Translations under genes and position numbers: made by a program
The notes under the pieces: generated by a model
Database searches by the model: none
What the model was told of the DNA's origin: nothing
Seen by the model: the letters and a program-made list of their open reading frames with translations, nothing else
Assembly: GCA_022865625.1 (NCBI GenBank)
Contig: JALHTB010000011.1
Location: 1 to 59,072 of the forward strand
Reading direction: 5' to 3'
DNA length: 59,072 bases
Source of the DNA: Candidatus Bathyarchaeota archaeon
GTDB taxonomy: Archaea > Thermoproteota > Bathyarchaeia > 40CM-2-53-6 > FEN-987
In this document: piece by piece, positions 47,891 through 58,407 of the stretch
How the letters are laid out: each line of letters begins with the position of its first letter
How positions within the stretch are numbered: position 1 is the first letter of the stretch

Positions 47891-48730
47891 ATGCCGGGAC
47901 CAGGGGAGATTGACGTAAACTCGGAAAGCGGTGTCGAGTTTATCTACGAAGGCGGGACAGGCAGCGAAGCACGCGTAGACGTGGAACTCCGAACGAGGTT
48001 TCCTGGAATAGGCGGAACCATAGACACATACCAGGCCATTGCGGTTGCGCGAAGAAACGAATTCAGCACGGCTCCTGGCATAGGGCATGAGATGTTCCTA
48101 CGGCATACATTGATCAAGAAGTTGGAGGATTACTTCTTCAAGAAGGGTTTCTACAAGTACGCTCACGTGACCAGACCGCTTGGCTCCACTGACAGGACCT
48201 ACATATATGAGTGGGCATTCGGCCGAGACGGGTTCCCATGGTCATATCTCAATGAGACCGGTGATTCAATCTACATAAGACTGGATGATTGGGACTCGTT
48301 CAACAGCATCTTTCTTGAAGCAGGGGTTGACCTGCAGAGCGACTGTGCAAACCCCGACAATGGTGCCCTATCACAGAACATTGTACATCAGCTTCATCTA
48401 GGCGCGAACGCAGCTTGGCCGAAACTGAACAGACTCTGGAAACGCATCGACTTCGGGCCAAGAAGCATCAGGCTGGACTCCGAGAAACTCCTCGACTATC
48501 TTGCGAAGAATGAGAAAGACATCCGAGAGACGCTCAGAGTTGGACGATACGACATGATGATGCTTGCCTGCAAATACTTCGTGAAGAGAGACTCGTTCGG
48601 AGCGAAGGAACGGGAGAAGCTCAACATGCTCGTCTTGGACTATCGCTTTTCAACCTTGGCCTTCCTCAACGCCAGAGGGGTAGGGGATGGGAGCACACAA
48701 GAGATCCGATTCCTACCAAGGACCTCCTGA
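47891..48730 (+). CDS. Hypothetical protein
   Basis: 279 residues, soluble, alpha/beta, acidic. No signal peptide, membrane helix or recognised motif. Includes 'FFKKGFYKYAHVTRPLG' and a helical C-terminal third. Its normal composition suggests a real gene. Function unknown. Confidence 0.5.
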   Translation: MPGPGEIDVNSESGVEFIYEGGTGSEARVDVELRTRFPGIGGTIDTYQAIAVARRNEFSTAPGIGHEMFLRHTLIKKLEDYFFKKGFYKYAHVTRPLGSTDRTYIYEWAFGRDGFPWSYLNETGDSIYIRLDDWDSFNSIFLEAGVDLQSDCANPDNGALSQNIVHQLHLGANAAWPKLNRLWKRIDFGPRSIRLDSEKLLDYLAKNEKDIRETLRVGRYDMMMLACKYFVKRDSFGAKEREKLNMLVLDYRFSTLAFLNARGVGDGSTQEIRFLPRTS

Positions 48731-48763
48731 CAATGCCTGACCCCCCTTTCCCGCCCAGGAAGG

Positions 48764-49207
48764 TCATTTGCTTGACTCAATCTCGAACAAGTCTTCATCC
48801 GAAGCTGTCATCACATCACTAGCCATCTTGACGAGCGCCCCGCCAGCTGCTGTGTTGACGCCTTCGAAGAGCTGGTTCAGAACCTTGGGTCTAACTGTTA
48901 TTGTGCATGTTCGGCCTTCGAGGTGAAATCTGCCGACAATACAATCGGAAGCCTCCACGACTCGAATCGTGCCTCTACCAAGGGTGCATTTCGACGCAAC
49001 TTGGATGCCGTCGATTGTGCAGGATGCCGGAGGGGTGGATCTGACAAACACGACCGCATTCAGACTGTCTTGACTCTGTGGCTTCAGTATGGACCGAGCG
49101 ATTACCCCCATTCGCATTCCAAGTATCAGGAAGGGGCCTAGGTGCCCGTGGAAATCGACTGCCCCGTCAAGGAGAGTCCGGGCGGATTGGCGGCTGTCGG
49201 TGATCAT
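48764..49207 (-). CDS. FmdE-family protein
   Basis: 147 residues from the Met at 49207. 'DFHGHLGPFLILGMRMG' with 'ASCTIDGIQVASKCTLGRGT' is the FmdE/formylmethanofuran dehydrogenase subunit E pattern, with Cys residues that bind metal. FmdE-like proteins are widespread beyond methanogens. It is transcribed opposite to its neighbours. Specific role unknown. Confidence 0.7.
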   Translation of the reverse strand: MITDSRQSARTLLDGAVDFHGHLGPFLILGMRMGVIARSILKPQSQDSLNAVVFVRSTPPASCTIDGIQVASKCTLGRGTIRVVEASDCIVGRFHLEGRTCTITVRPKVLNQLFEGVNTAAGGALVKMASDVMTASDEDLFEIESSK

Positions 49208-49353
49208 CGATTCATGCCCGAGCAAAACATTCGCTTTTCAGGATGCTATTATGCATTACATCACGTTGATGAATAGAGAGACTGCCCATGTTGACACAAA
49301 TGACTGCCACATTGTTAAGTACCCGATCTCCCGTTTGAAGACCGATTCCAGAC

Positions 49354-49743
49354 ATGAATCCAAAAGATCTCGTAGACGAACTGTTTCAACTAGACAGGAA
49401 CATACGCTGGGTCGGAGTCGTAGATCAACAGGGGCATATCCTACAGAATGCCCAACGACCCGGTGTCGAGAGTTACGCGGACCCAGCGACAGACGAGCTG
49501 ACTCTACGTGAATTCCCAACGATCATGGGATTACTTTGGGGGCGGCTTGTCGGTCAATCCGGAAACCTCAACTCAGTCGTGGTTTCATACTCGCGCGTGT
49601 ATCTCACGGCATTCTATGTCGACGACAATCTGGTTGTCTTGAGCTGCGACCCCAGAGGCATGCCGGGAGTGACACGCAAGCTGGAATCAAAGTTCGGCCC
49701 GGTCCTGCCAGACTCCTCGAATCCAGACACTGGCACTGGATGA
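49354..49743 (+). CDS. DUF6659-like / roadblock-type small protein
   Basis: 129 residues. 'LDRNIRWVGVVDQQGHIL' opens a roadblock/LC7-like fold, with beta strands around 'VYLTAFYVDDNLVVLSC'. Similar proteins are common in thaumarchaeal genomes. It may bind small GTPases or sense a ligand. Assignment from fold impression only. Confidence 0.5.
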   Translation: MNPKDLVDELFQLDRNIRWVGVVDQQGHILQNAQRPGVESYADPATDELTLREFPTIMGLLWGRLVGQSGNLNSVVVSYSRVYLTAFYVDDNLVVLSCDPRGMPGVTRKLESKFGPVLPDSSNPDTGTG

Positions 49744-49881
49744 TCCTTCGTCAGCAGTGTACTGATCCAGAAGAGAAACTGTGAAAGTAGAGACACATCG
49801 GGTGCTATCGCAGGCGAGTATGCACCTGAGAAGGTTCAAATCCACACACTGCATGTCCCATTGCCGTGATAGTGAGCGGGC

Positions 49882-50724
49882 ATGCCACGCCACAATATTC
49901 ACCAAGTCGAGATGATTCGGACGGAGCTAGATCATCCGGAGTGTATCAACTTCGGACCGGACGGCCGTTTGTATGCGGGCGGATTCGCGGGCCAGCTCTA
50001 CGTCATGAACCCGCCAAAATTCGAGCTACGCCAGTTGGTGAATACCCAAGGCTTCGTGGGAGGCGTCGCAGCCGATTAAAACCATAACGTCTACGCCTGT
50101 AATGCGACAAAGCATAGTGTAATGCGTGTGGCCCAGAAAGGTGACGTTTCGGTATTCTGTGACAGGGCCCCCGATGGCCCGTTGATCATGCCCAACCATG
50201 GCTCATTCGACGCCAAGGGCAACTACTACTTCTCGGATTCCGGAGACTACTGGAAACCAAACGGGCGACTCATACGCGTTCGACCAGATCACCAGTCGGA
50301 GTCACTGATTGTCGGGAACTGGCATTTTCCAAACGGACTCGCCATATCACCGAAAGACGGCGCCGTGTTCATGATCGAGAGCACGACGGCAGACATACTT
50401 CGTATCCCAGTGAACAAAGATGGAACTGTTGGAACTCCCGAGATCTACGCCCAGCTCCATGGTACCGTCATGGACGGACTGGCATTTGCGAAGAACGGAA
50501 ACCTCTATGTTTCGTGCTACTACCCAAACCGGATCTACAGAATCTTTTCCGACCAAAACATCAAACTCTTGATCGAGGATGCAACGAGCGAGGTTCTGAA
50601 CCAGCCGACGAATGTTGCATTTGAACCTAAGGGGACGCGCCTCTTCTTTGCCAATCTTGGTGGACAACACTTCGGTGCCTTCGATGTCGAGTCCGGAGCC
50701 TATCTCAACTACCCTAAGCTCTAG
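49882..50724 (+). pseudogene. SMP-30/gluconolactonase-like gene with an in-frame stop
   Basis: Two frames (49882-50079 and 50122-50724) are in register, separated by a TAA at 50077-50079 within 'GVAAD*NHNVYACN'. The rest is a beta-propeller of the SMP-30 family ('MPNHGSFDAKGNYYFSDSG', 'WHFPNGLAISPKDG', 'GLAFAKNGNLYVSCY'). Because TAA is not normally recoded, this is either a real nonsense mutation or a base error. The enzymes hydrolyse lactones. Confidence 0.65.
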
Positions 50725-51407
50725 TTTGCCGAAAATCGGCGCATGTGTGCGTAATCCGCCTCTGAAATGCTGATCCCGGCCAGTTCGCGCCCCATTCTAG
50801 GCGAAAACGCCAGAGTTAAATCCGACCGATGCATAGGACCAGAACAGGAGCGCTTTTCGGGCGTCTTGCTTGGAAGTGCTTCGGAGCAACGAAAAATGCC
50901 GAAGAAGTCGAAAAAATCGAAAAAGAAGCACGAGAAATAAGCTGTGAGTTCACGGGCGGCTCTAGGCCCGTTTTTCCTCTTTTCTTTGTTTGATTATAGT
51001 ATGCGGCGACCGAATCTGCACGCGAGGTCCGTATTTCGTCAGAAGTGGGAGGGGCGATGTGCTACACCCGACGATTTGTCTCTGCACTACCTGGACTGCA
51101 GCTGTCAGGGCTACCGCTACACACAACGGAGGTTCGCTCAAAGCTGGGGAAGTCAAACGAAGTCTATTCACCTGATCGCGGCGCAGATGAGCATTTTCAT
51201 CTTGCATTCACCATTTCTTAGCATGCGTTGACCTCCGCTCTATTCCAACTGCACAAGCAGTGATGCGGATCCGAGAACCTCCACAACAAACGCAAATAGT
51301 AGTGCAAGATTCTTTCGAAACGTCTTGTTTAGCGGTCAGAGACGACTTGGGAAACACAAGCAATCCTTGCATCTGCTCGAGACCGCTTCACGATCCGGCG
51401 GTTCGAA
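50725..51407. other. 683-bp stretch with a lysine-rich mini-ORF and a terminator
   Basis: ATG 50896 opens a 14-codon frame of Lys/Ser (MPKKSKKSKKKHEK) ending at 50940. It is followed by a hairpin ACGGGC/GCCCGT (50952-50971) and a T tract. The remainder up to 51407 holds no convincing gene, and short frames on both strands look random. The missing 5' part of the next gene may once have lain here. Confidence 0.35.
50952..50976 (+). terminator. Stem-loop with T tract
   Basis: ACGGGC (50952-50957) pairs with GCCCGT (50966-50971) over an 8-base loop and is followed by TTTTCC. It is a plausible rightward terminator. Confidence 0.5.
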
Positions 51408-52553
51408 TTGCCCAGTAGACTATCCAACAAGGCGGCCAGACTCATTGAGATGCCGGCGATCCCGGAGGATGTTGAAAGGGCGATTGATGAGGGAATTATG
51501 GTCATGTCTTCCTGGGGACCCTACAGAGTACTTGAGACCGCGGGCAGGATTTCGGGAATGGAATTGGTTCGCTGTACTTCAGTCTTTGATGACAGGGGTC
51601 ATTTTCGCCCCACCCTTGATCCGAGTGTTCGAGAGACAGTAGAGGCTGATCAGATAATACTGGCAATAGGGCAAGTGCCAGACCTCTCCTACACTGATCG
51701 GTCGCTCAGGACTGAGCGGGGCCTGATAGTGGTGGACAAGGATACTCAGGCGACCAATATGCCGGGCGTGTTTGCCGGCGGCGACTCGACTGCTGGAACC
51801 GCTTCCGTCATAGAGGCCATAGCCGCAGGCCGCAGGGCCGCAACTTCCATCAATTCGTATCTCCGGGGAGAAGGATCGATTGATGAAGATCGCTCCAGGA
51901 GACCTAGGCTTCTGCTAGACTTCAACGGTGATAGCCTTGGGAAGACGCAACGGGCCAAGCTCTCTGAGCTGCCACCATCTGAGAGAAGCATGGACGTGGA
52001 GGATGCCCGCGGTCTAGACTTGGACCTAGTTGACATGGAAGCAAGCAGGTGTTTGAACTGCGGATGTCTAGCAGTCAACGCTTCGGATCTGGCACCGGCG
52101 CTAGTTGCCTTGGCCGCCAAGATCAAGACAACGAAGAGGATTCTTGATGCTGAGGACTTCTTTGACGCTGGACCCGTCAGGTCTACCGTGCTAGATTTGG
52201 ATGAACTGGTAACCGAAATTGAAATACCCACCCCAAAGCCTACGACCAAGCAGACGTTCCTGAAGTTCAGAATAAGGAACTCGATAGATTTCCCGATAGT
52301 GAGCGTGGCCTCCGCCATTAGTATGGACGGGGATACGGTGGCAGACGCGAGGATTGTGCTGGGGGCTGTGGCTCCTGTTCCGTTGAGGGCAAGAGAAGTC
52401 GAAGATTTCCTGAAGGGGAAAGTCCTGAACGACGAAATAGCTGAAGCAGCGGCGGCCGTTGCTGTGAAAGGAGCCAATCCACTGTCCAAGAACAAATACA
52501 AGATCCAAGTCGCCAGAGCACTAGTGAAAAGAACAATCTTGGCCCAGACCTGA
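51408..52553 (+). pseudogene. 5'-truncated FAD oxidoreductase fused to a CoxM-type C-terminal domain
   Basis: 381 residues. The N-terminal half is the C-terminal part of a GltD-like FAD/NAD(P) oxidoreductase ('DQIILAIGQVPD', 'VFAGGDSTAGTASVIEAIAAGRRAA'), then a Cys pair CLNCGC and the FAD-binding C-terminal domain of molybdenum hydroxylases ('FLKFRIRNSIDFPIVSVA', 'ARIVLGAVAPVPLRA'). The Rossmann FAD-binding N-terminus is missing, so it probably does not work alone. A full protein would have passed electrons in a molybdoenzyme. Confidence 0.65.
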
Positions 52554-52856
52554 TCGCCATCTCCGCGACCTGCGCCTTCAATACTGAAATACATTGAACT
52601 AGAATTGTCGATCGTCTCAGAATCCAAGAGCGAAGGGACAAGTGCGCACTCAATCTAAGACTGAAGACGCACCCCTGGCACGAACTATGAGGGAATAGCG
52701 CTCAGTTCAGTCGTTAGGTCCCCGCACCGTGAAAGCCTCCAACGTTTTCCCAAGCGACGATCTCATACAGCATCTCGGCAGTCCTAGGCCAACCCAGTTC
52801 GATGTATTTGCCAACGCTTTTTACTATCTCCGCATGCACAGAAACGCCGATCCAAA
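52554..52856. other. 303-bp stretch without a gene
   Basis: No convincing frame in either strand and no clear repeat. It may include decayed parts of the oxidoreductase gene on the left and of the dehydrogenase remnant on the right. Confidence 0.3.
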
Positions 52857-52988
52857 TTGAAGATCAAAGAGGTCAGGAACGTGAGAGTCATAGGTGTTGG
52901 CCAGATGGACCACGAAATTGGGGCGGTCTTCGTTCGTCATGGACATGACGTTATACTGATGGACACGACGGAGTCAGTGCTAGTCTAA
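52857..52988 (+). pseudogene. Remnant N-terminus of a 3-hydroxyacyl-CoA dehydrogenase-like gene
   Basis: 43 residues from TTG 52857. 'VIGVGQMDHEIGAVFVRHGHDVILMD' is a Rossmann nucleotide-binding N-terminus (GxGxMxxxIA.VF), with Asp where Gly normally follows Met. The frame ends TAATG, overlapping the aminomutase start. It is either a broken gene or a short coupling leader. Confidence 0.5.
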
Positions 52989-54292
52989 TGAACAATGAGG
53001 AATTTGTGCTTAGGACAGCGAAATCGCGAGAACTCTACGCTCGTGCCCAACGGGTTCTGCCCGCAGGGGTTAGCTACCGAATCCGCATGTTCGAGCCTTA
53101 CCCCTTCTACGTCTACTCTGCACACGGCAGCAAGGTCGTCGACATTGACGGGAATTCTTACACTGATTACTGGTGCACCCACTTCTCCATGATTCTAGGC
53201 CATTCTCATCCTAGAATCAAGAAGGCCCTCGAAAAACAACTCGAAGAGGGCTGGAACTTTGGCCTGGAACATGAACTCGAAGTTAGATATGCAGAGCTCA
53301 TCAAGAGTCTTGTACCTGGCGCGGAGATGATAAGATTCTCAAACTCCGGAACAGAGGCGAACATGTACGCAACAAGGCTTGCGAGGACCTTTACGAAACG
53401 CAGTTTGATCGGAAAATTTGAAGGAGGCTGGCATGGAGGCTATGATGCGCTTCACTGCGCAGTCAAGCCCCCTTTCGAAATCCTGCCTTCCGGCGGACTG
53501 GTTCAGGGAGCACTGAGCGACACAGTCGTGCTGCCCTATAACGACATTGAAGGAACTCGACGAACCATTGGCAAGAGGAAGCTCGCTTCCATAGTCGTGG
53601 AACCGGTGCTCGGCGTAGGAGGAATGATACCAGCCGACCGAGAATTCTTGAAAGGACTCCGCGAACTGTGCGATGAAACAGGTACTTTGCTTTTGTTTGA
53701 TGAGGTGATAACCGGCTTTAGGTTGGGTCTTGGTGGTGGCCAAGGCTACTTCAATGTGCGACCTGACATCACAGTTCTTGGAAAAATCATTGGTGGCGGA
53801 CTGCCGATCGGGGCGGTTTCGGGACGCCGTGACATCATGGAGCATATGGACCACACGAAGTATTCTGGCGAAGATTACTGTTTTCAAGGGGGAACCGGCG
53901 CCGCAAATGTCCTAACGCTTGCCGCTGGCGAGGCAACAATCCAGGCGCTCATGGACGAGCCCGTGTACGAAAAGATTGATGGGCTGGGCCAGAACCTTAG
54001 AACACGGCTTTCTGAGACCTTCAGTCAATCAAACTTCGATGCTCGAGTCACCGGCGCAGGGTCATTGTTTGGGATTCACTTCTCTAAGATGAAATGCATT
54101 CGCGACACAAGACACCTGTCCGGGCAGCACAAGGAACAGGCGAAACAGATGTTCAGTTACCTCCTCAACAATGGCATATTGCTCTTGTCGCCAGATCTGC
54201 CACACGGTGCGATATCCTATTCGCACTCGGAAAGCGAGATCGAAACACTAGTCTCTGCTATTCAGAACTACGTGCATAGGCAGACGCACTAA
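52988..54292 (+). CDS. Class III aminotransferase / glutamate-1-semialdehyde aminomutase-like
   Basis: 434 residues, close to the family's usual size. Features include 'SNSGTEANMYATRLAR' (118-133), 'DEVITGFRLG' (238-247) and the PLP lysine Lys266 in 'TVLGKIIGGGLPIGA'. It transfers or moves an amino group on a small substrate. It resembles the paralogue at 58408 and sits next to diaminopentanoate-dehydrogenase-like and proline-racemase genes, which suggests amino-acid degradation rather than heme synthesis (inference). Confidence 0.8.
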   Translation: MNNEEFVLRTAKSRELYARAQRVLPAGVSYRIRMFEPYPFYVYSAHGSKVVDIDGNSYTDYWCTHFSMILGHSHPRIKKALEKQLEEGWNFGLEHELEVRYAELIKSLVPGAEMIRFSNSGTEANMYATRLARTFTKRSLIGKFEGGWHGGYDALHCAVKPPFEILPSGGLVQGALSDTVVLPYNDIEGTRRTIGKRKLASIVVEPVLGVGGMIPADREFLKGLRELCDETGTLLLFDEVITGFRLGLGGGQGYFNVRPDITVLGKIIGGGLPIGAVSGRRDIMEHMDHTKYSGEDYCFQGGTGAANVLTLAAGEATIQALMDEPVYEKIDGLGQNLRTRLSETFSQSNFDARVTGAGSLFGIHFSKMKCIRDTRHLSGQHKEQAKQMFSYLLNNGILLLSPDLPHGAISYSHSESEIETLVSAIQNYVHRQTH

Positions 54293-54423
54293 CGGCAGGT
54301 GAATCGATCACTGGCGTTGCATCTCTTCTGAAGAGTTGAGAGTCTAAAGGATCTTTGCGCTCTTGCGATAGCATTCGTTGGATTCATGCGCCCAGCAAGG
54401 CTTTAAGATGTTGAAGGGAGGGG

Positions 54424-55473
54424 ATGAACGATCGAGGAGACGCCGATATGAAGGAGATCAAGATTGTCCAATTCGGAGTTGGTCCAATAGGCGTTGAGGT
54501 CGTTAGGTATGCTCTTCGAAAGGAAGGAATCAAGATCGTGGGCGCTATTGACACTGACAAGAACAAAGTTGGAAAAGACTTGGGAGAGCTTACGGTCGGA
54601 AGGAATCTCGGAGTGCGCATAACTGACGATGCTGATGCTGTTCTGAGCCGAACTAAGCCTGACGTTGTGTTGCACTCGACCGGATCCTATCTGGAGGATG
54701 TCAAGCCTCAGCTGTTGAAGATAATCAACTCTGGAGCAGACTTGGTATCCACCTGTGAAGAGCTCGCGTACCCCTTCTTGAGGCATCCGCAGCTTTCCAG
54801 AGAGCTCGACACGAGAGCGCGCAAGAAAGGGGTGACCGTTCTGGGAACCGGAGTCAACCCTGGATTTGTGATGGATACTCTGGTAGTCACCGCGACTGGG
54901 GTTTGCCAGGAAGTGAAAAAGATCCGGTCGACTAGAATACAGGATGCGTCAGTTCGTAGGCTTCCTTTTCAGAAGAAGATCGGTGCTGGCTTGACTCCCA
55001 CCGAGTTCAAGGCAAAGGTCAAGGAAGGAAGAATAAGGCATGTAGGTTTTGCGGAGTCAGTTGCCATGATCGCGTCAGCTCTGGGGTGGAAGCTCGACAA
55101 AATCGAAGAGAAAGTTGAACCGAAGATTGCGGAGGAAACTGTTGCAAGTGACTATGTGAAAGTCGAGCCGGGACAGGTTGCGGGGGTGGATCAGTACGCT
55201 TGGGGTATCAGCGGCGGCGAGCAGTTGATAACCTTGAATCTGCAGGCATATCTGGGCTGCCGTGATCCTCGAGAGTCGATTGTGATAGAGGGTCACCCAC
55301 CAATCGACCTGACAATTAAGGGTGGCATCCACGGGGATGTCGCAACTTCAGCAGTGGTAGTGAACTGCATTCCCCGCGTCACAAATGCACGACCAGGTTT
55401 GACTACAATGAAGGACCTGCCAGTGCCGTCTGCATGGTTCGGTCATCTAAGACAGTTCATCAAGAAGGCTTGA
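54424..55473 (+). CDS. 2,4-Diaminopentanoate dehydrogenase-like oxidoreductase
   Basis: 349 residues; start may be Met at 54448. The N-terminal Rossmann domain has 'IVQFGVGPIGVEVVRYAL' and 'GAIDTDKNKVGKDLGEL'. The C-terminal part ('TGVNPGFVMDTL') resembles dihydrodipicolinate reductase-type dehydrogenases such as 2,4-diaminopentanoate dehydrogenase in ornithine degradation. It follows the aminomutase by 131 bp. Substrate not certain. Confidence 0.7.
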   Translation: MNDRGDADMKEIKIVQFGVGPIGVEVVRYALRKEGIKIVGAIDTDKNKVGKDLGELTVGRNLGVRITDDADAVLSRTKPDVVLHSTGSYLEDVKPQLLKIINSGADLVSTCEELAYPFLRHPQLSRELDTRARKKGVTVLGTGVNPGFVMDTLVVTATGVCQEVKKIRSTRIQDASVRRLPFQKKIGAGLTPTEFKAKVKEGRIRHVGFAESVAMIASALGWKLDKIEEKVEPKIAEETVASDYVKVEPGQVAGVDQYAWGISGGEQLITLNLQAYLGCRDPRESIVIEGHPPIDLTIKGGIHGDVATSAVVVNCIPRVTNARPGLTTMKDLPVPSAWFGHLRQFIKKA

Positions 55474-55628
55474 AACAATACAAGATACCTGTGGCAACCA
55501 CTTTTCGTGCGGCCGCCCTTTCCTGTTACAACGGCAAATCGGCAAGCTATGGGACAGGCAGCTAAGAAGACTAGACATGCGCTGGAAATCAATAAATGGA
55601 AGGCGCGAGCCTCTTGCGTGTTACAACA

Positions 55629-56420
55629 ATGGCTCAAAAACCAACTGCTCTCAGGAAGGGAAGCGTCATTCGTGCCGTCGCTCCTGCCAGTAGCGAGCTG
55701 GACCAATCCGAGTTAAGCAAAGGCCTTCTGAGGCTTCGTGAACTCGGTTTCGAGGTTACTCTGGGAGATTGCGTCAGGAAACTGAGAACTCACGGCTACC
55801 TATCGGGAAAAGACAATGAACGAGCGGAAGAGCTGAATGAGGCTTTCCGTGACGACAACGTCGACGCAGTGTTCTGCGTGACTGGAGGCTACGGCACGCC
55901 CAGGATACTTCCCTATCTTGACTATGACTTGATGCGGACGAAACCGAAGATCTTTCTCGGATACAGTGACATTACTGCCCTTCACATTGCGATAAACCGG
56001 AAGGCCGACCTGGTGACTTTCCATGGTCCGCTGATAGCTGACATGGGGACAAAACTCACCGACTACACCGAGAAGTGGTTCCTGCGAGTCGTGACCACCT
56101 GTGAATCCCTCGGCGAGGTGGCAAATCCAGTTGACGCACCAATCGTCAAGACGATCAACGAAGGAAAAGCATCAGGAGTTCTCGTCGGTGGAAATCTCGC
56201 ACTTATGGTCGCCACTCTTGGGACTCCCTACGAGATCGACACAAAGGGGAAGATTCTCCTCATTGAGGAGGTGGATGATCCCCCATATCTGGTGGATCGC
56301 AATCTCACTCACCTTTGGCTAGCGGGCAGACTCCAAGACGCTGCGGGAGTAGTCGTGGGCGAGTGCGTGAAAAGAGGTGGATGGCCGTTGCATTCGAACA
56401 GCTTAACGTACAACACTTGA
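55629..56420 (+). pseudogene. LD-carboxypeptidase (S66) family, C-terminally truncated
   Basis: 263 residues from the Met at 55629. 'VFCVTGGYGTPRILPYLDYD', 'FLGYSDITALHIAI', 'TFHGPLIADM' and 'VLVGGNLALMVATLGTPYEID' are S66 serine peptidase motifs (nucleophile Ser in 'GYSD'). The domain ends at 'VVVGECVKRGG' and the following 'WPLHSNSLTYNT' is not the family's usual His-containing C-terminus. It is probably broken by a frameshift near 56370. Family members cleave muropeptides or other cyclic peptides. Confidence 0.6.
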
Positions 56421-56556
56421 ACTCGTGGTACTCGGACCGAGCTCAATTGACTATGGAAAATTTCGAGGGCGACGCTCTGATTGATGTCGAGTTTTGTAAA
56501 GATGAGGACTTCGGAGTCTTCGCAAGGATTTTCAGGAAGGTAAACGATTAGGTGTC

Positions 56557-57549
56557 TTGATGCTTTTGTCCCAACGCGAATATTCTGTCGTGGATACGCA
56601 CACTGCTGGGGAACCTACCCGGATCGTGACGGATTTCCCGCTCCGTGGCGAAACGATTGCTCAACTCAAGGACGACATGCAAACAAACCATGATTGGTTT
56701 AGGCGCTTCGTACTGGAAGAACCAAGGGGGCACAGCGACATGTTCGGAGCCATTCTTTGCCCTCCAAAACGGAAAGGGTGCGATCTTGGGGCCTTTTGGA
56801 TGCACAATGGAGGCTACCTGAATATGTGCGGGCACGGCCTGATAGGTGTTGTCACCTATGCTGTCCAAACGAAAATCATTGAACCCAAAGAGGAAATCTT
56901 GATTGACACTTCAGCAGGTGTCGTGAAGACAAGAGTGCGGTACCAAGGGAACCGCGTCCAAACAGTAAGTTTCGAAAACGTTCCCGCATTCAGACTTCGA
57001 ACCGTAAACGTAACACTGGGACGCAAATTGATCAGCGTGGATCTGCTCTTCGGCGGAGACTTTTTCGCGCATGTGAAGGCAAAGGAACTTGGTGTTGATT
57101 TGGAACCTTGGAACAAAACCGTTCTAATTGATTTGGGCATAGAAATCAAGAAGATCGTGAATGCTCAAGAGAAGGTCGTCCATCCAAACCTTCCACACAT
57201 CAATCGGGTGGAACTCGTAGAATTCGCGGGCCCTCCTAAGAGCAAGGACGCGCATGCACAAAATGCTGTTGTTTTCGGACGAGGGCAATTGGACCGATCA
57301 CCATGCGGAACAGGAACCTGTGCTAAAATGGCGTTGCTTCATTCAGAAGGGGAGCTTCGAGTCGGGGACGCATTCGTTCATGAAAGCATACTCCGAACTA
57401 AGTTCAAAGGCAGAATTATCAGCGAAACGAAGGTAGGTGATTATGACGCGATTGTTCCAGAAATCACGGGTTCTGCCTACATCACAGGTTTCAACAAACT
57501 CGTTTTTGATGAGAATGACCCGTTAGTAAACGGCTTCTTGCTTGAATAA
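56557..57549 (+). CDS. Proline racemase/hydroxyproline epimerase family
   Basis: 330 residues. Both catalytic Cys are present: Cys91 in 'LNMCGHG' and Cys250 in 'DRSPCGTGTC'. The pair fits proline racemases and 4-hydroxyproline epimerases; dehydratases have only one. It interconverts L- and D-proline or hydroxyprolines. It lies with the aminotransferase and oxidoreductase genes in an amino-acid metabolism group. Confidence 0.85.
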   Translation: MMLLSQREYSVVDTHTAGEPTRIVTDFPLRGETIAQLKDDMQTNHDWFRRFVLEEPRGHSDMFGAILCPPKRKGCDLGAFWMHNGGYLNMCGHGLIGVVTYAVQTKIIEPKEEILIDTSAGVVKTRVRYQGNRVQTVSFENVPAFRLRTVNVTLGRKLISVDLLFGGDFFAHVKAKELGVDLEPWNKTVLIDLGIEIKKIVNAQEKVVHPNLPHINRVELVEFAGPPKSKDAHAQNAVVFGRGQLDRSPCGTGTCAKMALLHSEGELRVGDAFVHESILRTKFKGRIISETKVGDYDAIVPEITGSAYITGFNKLVFDENDPLVNGFLLE

Positions 57550-57864
57550 ACATAACAGGAACGTGAGCAAGGTTTCCTGAAGCTAAGTTATTGAACAATT
57601 GCGAGCCAAGCATGAGAGAAAAGAGGAATTTAGCTAAGGGCTCTTTCGCCTAACCTCGCGAGTGTTATGAAATGGTCCATCATGTGGGAGAAGCTCTCAC
57701 GTTGCGTTACCCCTTTGCTAATGGCTAATGGTACAATCGCGATGAAACGAAACTATATCAGAATCGAAAAAGATCGACACAACTGGGAAAGTGCCGTCGA
57801 AGAGCACACTTCCTCAACCTATGACACTGCTTGGTGGCCTATCGTGATCTGTCGCAAAGGTAGA
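57550..57864. other. 315-bp stretch with no reliable gene
   Basis: A 77-codon plus-strand frame (57667-57900) has weak codon character and overlaps the leftward membrane gene. I do not call it. No clear promoter or repeat is seen. Confidence 0.3.
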
Positions 57865-58038
57865 CTAGACGCGGAATCTCAACTTGTAGTCACGGTATAA
57901 TGCTTCAGCTAACAAAGCACATGTAAGAAATGACAGAACAGTCCAAACGATATTTCCCTTCCAAGCGAAGTAGATTGCACCCAAAACCAATACCCCAACC
58001 AGAACGACTGAACTGATTATAGTCGTGTTCTTGCCCAT
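57865..58038 (-). CDS. Small two-helix membrane protein
   Basis: 57 residues from Met 58038 (81 from 58110). Two hydrophobic helices 'IISSVVLVGVLVLGAIYFAW' and 'IVWTVLSFLTCALLAEALY' end in a basic tail. Function unknown. It lies opposite to its neighbours. Confidence 0.45.
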   Translation of the reverse strand: MGKNTTIISSVVLVGVLVLGAIYFAWKGNIVWTVLSFLTCALLAEALYRDYKLRFRV

Positions 58039-58110
58039 TTTGAACCGGTTTCTCAATTCACTTTCCTCACAGCAATGCAGAAGGTTCGAATCATCAAAGA
58101 AGGGCTGCAT

Positions 58111-58407
58111 TATCCATTAATCAATATTGGTATGATCTCAGAGTGAACCGTAACCGTATTCTTCTCAAGTTGTCATGACGCATGGGCTCGAAATTTCTCG
58201 GAAGTCGGCTAGAAGAAATCCCATCGCCGTATCGACCGAGCCTAAAGAATTTCTGCGCTAGATTGAGTAGCATTTTTCGAAATTTAGTAGACGAGAAAAG
58301 CCGTGAAATCTGGTAACTTTCTCCCCTCGAGACTTGAGGCCGGAGGTTGAGGTTACTTCGAAGGGCAACTTGCTGCATACGAGGAACGGAGGCACACGCC
58401 ACGTGCC
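58111..58407. other. 297-bp stretch upstream of the frameshifted aminomutase
   Basis: No gene recognised. From about 58360 the aminomutase frame is open and shows a similarity to the paralogue's N-terminus ('AYEERRH...RAMFERAKKVQPAG') before the first Met. Short hydrophobic frames on the minus strand look random. Confidence 0.3.

Noticed and set aside
49820..49850. GGTTCAAATCC resembling a tRNA T-arm
   Set aside because: The flanking bases do not form tRNA stems, and no acceptor partner is present.
57667..57900. 77-codon plus-strand ORF
   Set aside because: It overlaps a better supported membrane gene on the other strand and shows no domain or RBS.
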